Assembly (NCBI GenBank): GCA_025352985.1
Contig: JANXRL010000139.1
Span: 1 to 32,703, forward strand
Length of the DNA stretch: 32,703 nucleotides
DNA from: Verrucomicrobiota bacterium
GTDB lineage: Bacteria > Verrucomicrobiota > Verrucomicrobiia > Opitutales > Opitutaceae
Direction of reading: 5' to 3'
Shown: positions 8,779 through 15,540 of the stretch, one piece after another
How the letters are laid out: the number at the start of each line of letters is the position of its first letter
Numbering within the stretch: the stretch's first letter is position 1
The notes under the pieces: model-generated
What the model saw: only the letters and a program-made list of their open reading frames with translations
The model's database searches: none
Told to the model about the DNA's origin: nothing
Made by a program: the position numbers and the translations under genes

Positions 8779-9734
8779 TCGAGCCTCCTAATTTGGAAAC
8801 TATATTGTATGCCATCATAAACCTTAATATGAGTATCGTCTATCCTCTTTGCCAATATTGCATACGCAGTCCAATCCACCGGAGCATTATCTAGGTATCT
8901 TTTGGGGGTGTCTGATACTGTAAGCATGTTGCTGGGATCATAAAAAGGATTTATGCCAGCAAGCATGCCACTTACATCCACGGTTGGATTTGACTGCCCG
9001 AGCAGCGGCACATTCGTAGTAACAAATTGAATAAATCCCACGCCACTACCCCCGGCACTTGGGGAAAATGAAATATTGACGCTTAGGCCACCGCGATCTG
9101 ATCCGTATGGTGTCGGTGTCATGTTGTTAATCGTCAAAGATCCCGAGAGCGAACCCGATTCTTGCAAAAAATGTATGTCAGTATACTGCGACTCTAAGAG
9201 AGAAAAGGATGATCCGCCCAAAGCTATTTCACTTACATCCAACGAACTTACCCTATACGTATGGCCTCCGTAATTAGCGTCTATCGAGGATGGACTGAAT
9301 GAGTTATTAAGTGTGTATAGTCCTAGTGAATCCAACCCAGAAAAAGGCACCGGTGCATATGCCCGTAAATTGACTCCATCCGGAAATCCGCTCGGGTCCG
9401 CCGACATCCAGCGCGCCTCATCTGACCGGTAGTTGCGGAACGGGAATACATACGCGCCCATATCGGCGTCATACGGTTTACCTGTGAAACGCGAATCCTT
9501 GGCCACCGAGCCCGCCTGTGCTCCGAAGGCGTCCGACTCGATCTGCGCTATTTCGCCCGCCGCATCCAACGTCGCGACCGTGGTAGCAAGGTGATCGTTG
9601 ACGTAGTAGGTATCCTTGAAAGTGCCGGCTGCAAAGCTAGCCGAGGCAAAAACTCCAACCACGCCAAGGGCGAGGCCGAGTCGAAGGCTGGAGGAGAAGT
9701 GGCGCACGAGCACCGTGGACTGATTGTGTTTCAT
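8775..9734 (-). CDS. Rhs tip cassette 1: exported tip plus variable C-terminal domain
   Basis: 319 residues. Residues 1-36 are a signal peptide. Residues 40-139 are a stand-alone Rhs core tip: YYVNDHLATT, FTGKPYDADMGAYVFPFRNY, RWMSADPSGFPDG, and LDSLGL at 134-139. In full-length Rhs proteins these motifs close the shell, and the toxin is cut off after the GL. Residues 140-319 are a unique domain rich in Ser, Gly and predicted beta strands, with no match I know, ending YSFQIRRLE. The constant part is GC-rich and the variable part AT-rich. The start ATG matches the other four cassettes. It is likely a polymorphic effector, though its activity is unknown. Confidence 0.75.
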   Translation of the reverse strand: MKHNQSTVLVRHFSSSLRLGLALGVVGVFASASFAAGTFKDTYYVNDHLATTVATLDAAGEIAQIESDAFGAQAGSVAKDSRFTGKPYDADMGAYVFPFRNYRSDEARWMSADPSGFPDGVNLRAYAPVPFSGLDSLGLYTLNNSFSPSSIDANYGGHTYRVSSLDVSEIALGGSSFSLLESQYTDIHFLQESGSLSGSLTINNMTPTPYGSDRGGLSVNISFSPSAGGSGVGFIQFVTTNVPLLGQSNPTVDVSGMLAGINPFYDPSNMLTVSDTPKRYLDNAPVDWTAYAILAKRIDDTHIKVYDGIQYSFQIRRLE

Positions 9735-9978
9735 CGCGTTATTTTTCTGAGTTCTGTAAGTTGAAGACCGACCGGCACTGAAAACTTACACCATTTCGTT
9801 CTGCCCGCCTTTTGCAAACTATCAACCGCTAATTCAATTCACCCACAAATGTAACACTATTTAATACGTTGGATTACTTTTCTTGAAGTTTACCTGCATC
9901 TCAAAAGTGAGATTCAAGCTAAGCCTTTTTACCTGCTCTAAAATTGATAAAACTCGCCGCGACCCCTTCGGTTATACC
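9372..9978. repeat. Long direct repeat, copy A (leader and 5' part of cassette 1)
   Basis: Near-identical to 12715-13322. It covers the upstream leader (9735-9978) and the first 121 codons of the tip gene. Differences are a few substitutions and one single-base indel in the leader. The repeat ends sharply at 9978, where the relic of a second Rhs core gene begins. The pair shows duplication or gene conversion of the cassette's constant end. Confidence 0.85.
9755..9790 (-). promoter_or_regulatory. Hairpin in the leader of tip cassette 1
   Basis: An inverted repeat (tgtaagtt / aacttaca) encloses a small ccg/cgg inner stem just upstream of the tip start codon at 9734. The same structure stands before cassette 3 (13097-13134, 9-bp arms). 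It could form in the 5' untranslated RNA and affect translation or stability. No protein partner is implied. Confidence 0.35.
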
Positions 9979-10073
9979 CCCAAGACGGAGGGATTGGTTG
10001 CCCATTGAGGCCCGGCCGTTAAACGACTCGCAATTAAAATCCATAAACCAAGGGAAAAGGCAATTCGGGACAT
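9972..10073 (-). pseudogene. Relic of a second Rhs core gene, first 32 codons
   Basis: From ATG at 10073 the minus strand encodes 33 residues. The first 32 align with the start of the intact core: MSRIAFSLGLWILIASRLTA against MFRISLLLGLWFLVASHLIA, then GPQWATNPSVLG against GPQWVTNPSFLG. The match stops where the direct repeat of cassette 1 begins, and a TAA follows. So a second rhs core once stood here, or the 5' end of the core was copied here, and its body was replaced by the cassette leader. If still transcribed, it would give a short secreted-leader-like peptide ahead of cassette 1. Confidence 0.8.
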
Positions 10074-10224
10074 TATAAATAAATACTGGCATCAAACACT
10101 ATGTTTATGAAAAGTTCTATCTAGCAATCAAAGCAAAGAGCATTCTAGCTTCGAAGAAACCAGATGATAAAATCCACCGCGACACATTCGGATTAGCCGC
10201 GACCAACGATAGGAAAATTAAAGG
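10074..10224. other. AT-rich spacer between cassette 2 and the core relic
   Basis: No gene is seen. The stretch near 10171-10192 (aaaatccaccgcgac) resembles the end of the cassette leader at 9949-9971 (aaaactcgccgcgac), suggesting further decayed repeat material. The segment around 10071-10092 also resembles 15008-15026 (cattat then actggcatc), so the spacers between cassettes share ancestry. Confidence 0.4.
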
Positions 10225-10845
10225 TTACAACTTAAAATTTCCACAGACAAAAACATATGAACCACTATTCCCCATTAATATTAGTTTATATCGCCCAGAC
10301 AATTCATTTATTATAAAACCATACAAAGGAATTTCTGTAGGGAATTTTTGATCGTAATCATCTAGCCATGCAACTTCAAACTTAGGCGCTTCCTTATTAT
10401 AAACCCTAAATCCATTTTTTAAAATCGTGTAGCCATCTTTTTCAAAGATGAAATATGTTCTACCCGCGTAGGTTTTGAATTCATTTAGATAACTTGGTCC
10501 CGACTTAAAATCACTTGGATCCCCCCCGTGGAAAACCAACTTTGCAGATTGCGCCGAGATGTTACCCACAGAACTAAGCGCCGCGCCAATATTTAATGTA
10601 TTATTTGCTAATTTTGCATCGGATGAAAAATTGATAATAGAATCGTGCACAGCCGACACTACCACATTGCCACACACCAATTCCGCACTTTTAAAAATTT
10701 CAACAATCGGAGCTGGCAACGTAATCGCCGCTTTCTGAACGGATATGGACCGTGCTGCAGTTTTATCTTTTTTTAGATATAAAAGCGCAAAAAAAAGAAT
10801 TATAAATAAAAAACAAAAAACGACGATTTTGATAAAATATTTCAC
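10225..10845 (-). CDS. Candidate immunity/partner protein of Rhs cassette 2, membrane-anchored
   Basis: 206 residues with a GTG start nine bases after the tip-2 stop. Residues 5-24 are one strongly hydrophobic segment followed by KKDK, so it is a single-pass membrane anchor or uncleaved signal with the rest in the periplasm. The remainder is a soluble domain with no family I recognise. The gene is conspicuously AT-rich beside the GC-rich tip constant region. Tight coupling to the tip gene suggests a cognate immunity protein at the inner membrane or periplasm; this is inference. Confidence 0.6.
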   Translation of the reverse strand: MKYFIKIVVFCFLFIILFFALLYLKKDKTAARSISVQKAAITLPAPIVEIFKSAELVCGNVVVSAVHDSIINFSSDAKLANNTLNIGAALSSVGNISAQSAKLVFHGGDPSDFKSGPSYLNEFKTYAGRTYFIFEKDGYTILKNGFRVYNKEAPKFEVAWLDDYDQKFPTEIPLYGFIINELSGRYKLILMGNSGSYVFVCGNFKL

Positions 10846-10854
10846 GTGAAATTG

Positions 10855-11799
10855 CTATTCAACCTGAAAAGAATAAGTCATTGTTTTCGATGTTCTAGCC
10901 CATACATCAAACGGATTGCCAAAAGGCGCAACCCAACTGTCAGGTATGCTTACATAACCCTTAATGGGATCATTAAAAGACTCACCGCGGTTGAAATTGA
11001 AAGTGTCATGTAAATACAAACTAAAAGAAACGGAAACGGATACATCGTATACCCCATTCCCTGCGGCGGTTTTTGAGTAACTTAAGTCGCTTGATGTCGC
11101 GACTTCGATCTTATAAAGATTAATGGTATGAACAGGTGACGTCGCATCGTAATGATTACTTAAGCCATAATTAGATCGGGAATCCGTTGTTGTCCCCTCA
11201 CTCATGGATCGTGCAAAACTACGCATACTTGCATCATTAGTATTGTCCCATCCGCCCATGGCTAACGTTCGTTCGCCTTCAGTAGGGTCAAACTGGTTAG
11301 CGGTAAGCTCATAGGCGGATCCACTTCCAGCGATATAATGAGAAAACAACAACCAATCTAAGCCTGATGAGTTTATAACATCTAACCCCATACGATCAAA
11401 TGATCGCGTGGGCGATGCTGCATAATAGTGCATATTTGGTCCATCCGGAAACCCGCTCGGATCAGCCGACATCCAGCGCGCCTCATCGGAGCGGTAGTTG
11501 CGGAACGGAAACACATACGCGCCCATGTCGGCGTCATACGGCTTTCCCGTGAAACGCGAATCCTTCGCGACCGGACCAGTCTGGGTGCCGAAGGCATCGG
11601 CCTCGATCTGGGCGATTTCACCCGAGGCATCGGCCGTGGCCACCGTGGTGGCAAGGTGATCGTTGACATAGTAGGTGTCCTTAGCGGTGCTGGCGGCGGA
11701 ACCGACCGAGGCAAAAACTCCAACCACGCCAAAGGCGAGGCTGAGTCGAAGGCTGGACGAGACACGGCGCACAAGCGCCGTGGATTGATTGCGTTTCAT
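10855..11799 (-). CDS. Rhs tip cassette 2: exported tip plus variable C-terminal domain
   Basis: 314 residues. Residues 1-139 are the shared signal peptide and Rhs tip, ending FDRMGL. Residues 140-314 are unique. They begin with a segment holding FSHYIAGSGSAYEL, followed by a beta-rich part with YLHDTFNFNRGESF and IPDSW, and end YSFQVE. I do not recognise the fold. The end resembles cassette 1 (YSFQ) although the domains are otherwise unrelated. The reading frame is intact and base composition shifts to AT-rich after the tip. It is likely a polymorphic effector released by autoproteolysis, with the 206-residue membrane protein as partner. Confidence 0.75.
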   Translation of the reverse strand: MKRNQSTALVRRVSSSLRLSLAFGVVGVFASVGSAASTAKDTYYVNDHLATTVATADASGEIAQIEADAFGTQTGPVAKDSRFTGKPYDADMGAYVFPFRNYRSDEARWMSADPSGFPDGPNMHYYAASPTRSFDRMGLDVINSSGLDWLLFSHYIAGSGSAYELTANQFDPTEGERTLAMGGWDNTNDASMRSFARSMSEGTTTDSRSNYGLSNHYDATSPVHTINLYKIEVATSSDLSYSKTAAGNGVYDVSVSVSFSLYLHDTFNFNRGESFNDPIKGYVSIPDSWVAPFGNPFDVWARTSKTMTYSFQVE

Positions 11800-11837
11800 C
11801 GCGTTGATTTTTCTGAGTTGTGTAAATACCGCATGAA

Positions 11838-12269
11838 TTATTTCTTCAGCTTAAATGGATCAACGCCCGCAGGATCTTCACTATCAGAATCCTGATCTAG
11901 TTTTGACTGCTTTACTACCGCATCAAATACTACACCATTTCTTGTCCATGATCCTATGATCAAGCCATCTGACATAGGAATAGCTATACGCGTCCGGACA
12001 TCGTAGTTACCTAATTCATAAGTGCTACCCTTAACATGAATTGTCAAAAAGCCACCCTCCAAGGAACCTAAAGCATTGATAGAATTATTTTGAAAGATAG
12101 CTCCAGTATTAATCTTATTAGCCCCCTTAAATTTAAGCTCTATTATTGCGCTAGTCACGGCATCATCGTGTTTTTTTATAATAACCCTAAAGCATTCTTC
12201 ATCAGCGCATGCAACGCTCGAAAAGACTATACTGAAGAATAACAAAAAAGAGATGCATTTAATATTCAT
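11838..12269 (-). CDS. Candidate immunity/partner protein of Rhs cassette 3, exported
   Basis: The chosen ATG at 12269 gives 143 residues starting with a clear signal peptide (MNIKCISFLLFFSIVFSSVACA), 22 bases after the tip-3 stop. A longer frame from 12308 would overlap the tip gene but would put polar residues before the signal. The mature part is about 120 residues, with no known family and an acidic tail (DQDSDSEDP). It is followed closely by cassette 2. The immunity role is inferred from position and export. Confidence 0.6.
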   Translation of the reverse strand: MNIKCISFLLFFSIVFSSVACADEECFRVIIKKHDDAVTSAIIELKFKGANKINTGAIFQNNSINALGSLEGGFLTIHVKGSTYELGNYDVRTRIAIPMSDGLIIGSWTRNGVVFDAVVKQSKLDQDSDSEDPAGVDPFKLKK

Positions 12270-12291
12270 GGTGTTAAGTTTTAGCCAAAAT

Positions 12292-13077
12292 TCACTCGCG
12301 CTTAACATTGAATGAAAGAGGCGTAGCCGTCACCAAAGCAGTAGTTCCTCCATTTGCGAATACCTGACCTCCGGATTGATAGTTTCCTTCACCCAAATTT
12401 CCATTTACAAAAGCTGATTGTGTTGACGAAAATGTAGTAACACTTGCAGGAACAACCCACGAGACAGTAAATTTTCCAGAAATACCAGTGCCATAAAACC
12501 CAACTTTAACATCGTAATACATGGTAGTTGCCGATGCGAATGCAGTCCCAGTCCAAGTCGAAACGACACTGGCAGTTGAAGTTGCAGTCACGGTGCGAGA
12601 TCCTGGGGCTAAAGTATAATCGCTTGATGGCGTAATCATCGTAATACCGTAGCTAACGGCTAACCCCAAGGCATCAAACCCCGCAATCGGGTTAGGAGCA
12701 TAAAACCGCGAATTATTACCATCCGGAAACCCGCTCGGATCAGCCGACATCCAGCGCGCCTCATCAGAGCGATAATTACGGAAAGGGAACACATACGCGC
12801 CCATGTCGGCGTCATACGGTTTACCCGTGAAACGGGAATCCTTGGTGACCGGACTCGCCTGCGTGCCGAAGGCATCAGCCTCGATCTGGGCGATCTCGCC
12901 CGCCGCGTCCGACGTGGCCACCGTGGTGGCGAGGTGATCGTTGACGTAGTAGGTGTCCTTAGCGGTGCTGGCGGCGGAACCGACCGAGGCAAAAACTCCA
13001 ACCACCCCAAGGGCGAGGCTGAGTCGAAGGCTGGACGAGACAAGGCGCACGAGCGCTGTGGACTGATTGTGTTTCAT
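12292..13077 (-). CDS. Rhs tip cassette 3: exported tip plus variable C-terminal domain
   Basis: 261 residues, the shortest of the five. Residues 1-139 are the shared signal and Rhs tip, ending FDALGL. Residues 140-261 form a Ser/Thr/Val-rich, beta-type domain (for example TVTATSTASVVSTWTG), ending LSFNVKRE. There is no recognisable catalytic motif, and it could be a binding, pore-forming or adhesive domain rather than an enzyme. The leader and first 121 codons are nearly identical to cassette 1, so the two arose by recent duplication followed by exchange of the 3' part. Confidence 0.72.
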   Translation of the reverse strand: MKHNQSTALVRLVSSSLRLSLALGVVGVFASVGSAASTAKDTYYVNDHLATTVATSDAAGEIAQIEADAFGTQASPVTKDSRFTGKPYDADMGAYVFPFRNYRSDEARWMSADPSGFPDGNNSRFYAPNPIAGFDALGLAVSYGITMITPSSDYTLAPGSRTVTATSTASVVSTWTGTAFASATTMYYDVKVGFYGTGISGKFTVSWVVPASVTTFSSTQSAFVNGNLGEGNYQSGGQVFANGGTTALVTATPLSFNVKRE

Positions 13078-13322
13078 CGCGTTATTTTTCTGAGTTGTGT
13101 AAGTTGAAGACCGACCGGCACGGAAAACTTACACCATTTTCGTTGTGCCCGCCTTTTACAAACTATCAACCTCTAATTCAATTCACCCACAAATGTAACA
13201 CTATTTAATACGTTGGATTACTTTTCTTGAAGTTTACCTGCATCTCAAAAGTGAGATTCGAGCTAAGCCTTTTTACCTGCTCTAAAATTGATAAAACTCG
13301 CCGCGACCCCTTCGGTTATACC
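12715..13322. repeat. Long direct repeat, copy B (leader and 5' part of cassette 3)
   Basis: Partner of 9372-9978. It includes a 6-bp hairpin (atctca / tgagat) near 13240-13256, the start-proximal hairpin at 13097-13134 and an AT-rich stretch (tatttaatacgtt) that could contain a -10 box on the minus strand. The copies diverge abruptly after gttatacc. In copy A the sequence continues into the core relic; here it continues into the 3' flank of the cassette-4 partner gene. Confidence 0.85.
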
Positions 13323-13339
13323 GCTTGCGTTTCAGCAAT

Positions 13340-13873
13340 TTAGTTTTGTTGCGATCTGACAATGAATTGGTTTTTAAATAATTTGAATTCCTCAAATCCT
13401 CTATACATGCCGCCCGTGTATGCTTTCAGAAATCCAGTCAATACAACTTTCTTATTATTATTCTCTTCCCTCCAAGGCCAAGACTCATTTCCAATTTCAT
13501 TATTGTCGCGGATCCATATACCACCAAAGTCGGAGGTTATTAAATTACCATACTTAGGATCGGTTACTCTAAAATAAAATCGATTAAATGCATAAATTTT
13601 ACTCCAAGCGCTAACATCCAGGCTATTAGGGGGATACTTTTTCATATAGATGGAAATAATTTCCTCTACCTCGCTCAGCGACAATTTTGAAATTTGCGCG
13701 AATGTTTTAGTTAAAAGCACTCCTTTGTTTGAAATATTATCTTCAGTTATGCTGCTCCAAGAGGGGCTTTTCTCCAGCAGGGAAACCATATCGTCTATCA
13801 CCGGCTTAGTGCCATACGCAATATCTCCCCCTAAGCATAGTAACAAAAAAAATACTATAGAGCGAATAGTCAT
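13340..13873 (-). CDS. Candidate immunity/partner protein of Rhs cassette 4, exported
   Basis: 177 residues. The N-terminus (MTIRSIVFFLLLCLGGDIAYG) is a signal peptide. The mature part is mixed helix and strand, with aromatic-rich stretches (WSKIYAFNRFYFRV, NESWPW), and no family I know. Its ATG lies six bases after the tip-4 stop. The sequence is AT-rich. The setting suggests a cognate immunity protein acting outside the cytoplasm. Confidence 0.6.
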   Translation of the reverse strand: MTIRSIVFFLLLCLGGDIAYGTKPVIDDMVSLLEKSPSWSSITEDNISNKGVLLTKTFAQISKLSLSEVEEIISIYMKKYPPNSLDVSAWSKIYAFNRFYFRVTDPKYGNLITSDFGGIWIRDNNEIGNESWPWREENNNKKVVLTGFLKAYTGGMYRGFEEFKLFKNQFIVRSQQN

Positions 13874-13879
13874 TTAAAG

Positions 13880-14767
13880 TTATTCAGTCCAGGTTAAGCG
13901 CAACGTGTGCGTGACCCCACCAGCGGAATACCACGAAGGAGCCGTTGTTGTTGCCCCCAAACCGCCTGCTGGTAACGTTCCCGGAGAAGATGTTTCCCAA
14001 CTAGCAGGACTCGAAGTTCCAACCTGAGAGGTCGTATAAAATGAAGCACTGCCATTAATAACAGCCGTTCCATTCGAACCGCTCCCAGTTATATAAAATA
14101 AATCAGTGGCATCAGACCCTACAATACCATTGGTTACTTGCCAAGTTTCATAATAATCGTATGTGGTTGATGTATTTTCTTGAATTGAAATATGCTGAAC
14201 AATCCAACCGCTAGGAGAACCACTGATACTCCACTGGACTGCCATTTGAGCTTCTATTTCGGATCCTACCTGGTGAGGTGCTTGCAATATACTCATCGAC
14301 AATGCACCAGATGTTGCTCCCGTAGTAGTTCCTGAAACATAAACTGTGAACAAACCCCACGGATCACATTTCGATATAGGATTATCAGAATAAGTTTGCG
14401 AATTTACCCCATCCGGAAACCCACTCGGATCGGCCGACATCCAACGAGCCTCATCGGACCGATAGTTGCGGAACGGAAACACATACGCCCCCATATCGGC
14501 GTCATACGGCTTTCCCGTGAAACGCGTATCCTTCGCGACTGGACCCGTCTGCGTGCCAAAGGCATCGGCCTCGATCTGGGCGATTTCACCCGAGGCATCG
14601 GCTGTGGCCATCGTGGTGGCAAGGTGATCGTTGACGTAGTAGGTGTCCCGGGAGACACCTACGGCTGAACTGACCGAGGCGAAAACTCCAACCACGCCCA
14701 AGGCGAGGCTGAGTCGAAGACTGGACGAGACAAGGCGCACAAGCGCCGTGGACTGATTGCGTTTCAT
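13880..14767 (-). CDS. Rhs tip cassette 4: exported tip plus variable C-terminal domain
   Basis: 295 residues. Residues 1-139 are the signal and Rhs tip, ending CDPWGL, the only cassette that keeps the classic DPxGL at the release site. Residues 140-295 are a Gly/Ser/Thr-rich, strand-rich domain with scattered Trp and Tyr (ENTSTTYDYYETWQV), ending LRLTWTE. No catalytic motif is seen. The leader is a diverged form of that in cassettes 1 and 3. It is probably a polymorphic effector; the fold and target are unknown. Confidence 0.72.
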   Translation of the reverse strand: MKRNQSTALVRLVSSSLRLSLALGVVGVFASVSSAVGVSRDTYYVNDHLATTMATADASGEIAQIEADAFGTQTGPVAKDTRFTGKPYDADMGAYVFPFRNYRSDEARWMSADPSGFPDGVNSQTYSDNPISKCDPWGLFTVYVSGTTTGATSGALSMSILQAPHQVGSEIEAQMAVQWSISGSPSGWIVQHISIQENTSTTYDYYETWQVTNGIVGSDATDLFYITGSGSNGTAVINGSASFYTTSQVGTSSPASWETSSPGTLPAGGLGATTTAPSWYSAGGVTHTLRLTWTE

Positions 14768-15120
14768 CGCGTTGATTTTTTAGTTTTTGAGTTGCAAATT
14801 CACCTAGTTCCAGAAGCAAACCTCATGCCGTTGTGGGTGACTTTCGCAAGCAACCGGCTAACAATCCTATTCAGTCACAAATGATCGCTTTCAAAAACGA
14901 TGTATTACCTGCTGTTTAAGTTTTCTGCATCTCAAAATCGAAACTCGGCACCAGTATCTTACATGCTCTAAAATTGATAGAACTCACAACCCCTTTAGCT
15001 CGCGTCCATTATGATAACTGGCATCGGTCTAATGTCGCTCTATATAAAATCTTCCCATGAGCCACATCACCTTATCTGCGGACAACGTGTCGAGACTTTA
15101 TATCTAGAGGAAGCATTAGC
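14768..15120. other. Leader of cassette 4 and spacer after the cassette-5 partner gene
   Basis: No gene is seen. Parts resemble the cassette 1/3 leader in diverged form: ctgcatctcaaaa near 14927 and ctctaaaattgata near 14969, then acccctttagc. The segment 15008-15026 resembles the sequence around the start of the core relic (10071-10092), as if the relic itself had been deleted here. This supports common descent of the inter-cassette spacers. Confidence 0.45.
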
Positions 15121-15534
15121 CTAGTGGCTTGACTCAAGTATGCCATTCCCGTATTTTAACTGCCAGTCATTTATTTGTTCCTCAGTTGTTCTGTCACTGG
15201 GAATAAACCATGCCTTGCATATTATTTTAACGTCAGCGCTGGATAGGGAACTATGAACATGTATTGTGCCTCCACTTACAAATATTACACATTCCTCATC
15301 GTGCCCGACGGATAACCCAGGTATAAACTTATATTTACACGATCCTAAATTGAGTTGATCAATAATAGAGTCTAGGGACAACTCCCCCTTGACTTGCTTT
15401 AACTTAAATTCCCACGCCGAAGCTTCACTGCCTTGTGTCGAACTACAGGCGGTAAACGCCAGTTGAATAAACGCCAAAAAAATGAACCAATAGAATGTTT
15501 TTTTTGTAAAATAATGCATGGCCTCTTCACTCAT
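15121..15534 (-). CDS. Candidate immunity lipoprotein of Rhs cassette 5
   Basis: 137 residues. The start is ATG at 15534, six bases after the tip-5 stop; an alternative ATG lies at 15519. The N-terminus is a hydrophobic segment ending AFIQLAFTACSS, compatible with a lipoprotein signal whose lipidated Cys is in FTAC. The mature part is about 105 residues of no known family. A periplasm-facing lipoprotein would be well placed to block a membrane-attacking enzyme such as the phospholipase-like domain of tip 5. Context-based inference. Confidence 0.6.
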   Translation of the reverse strand: MSEEAMHYFTKKTFYWFIFLAFIQLAFTACSSTQGSEASAWEFKLKQVKGELSLDSIIDQLNLGSCKYKFIPGLSVGHDEECVIFVSGGTIHVHSSLSSADVKIICKAWFIPSDRTTEEQINDWQLKYGNGILESSH

Positions 15535-15540
15535 GAAGCT

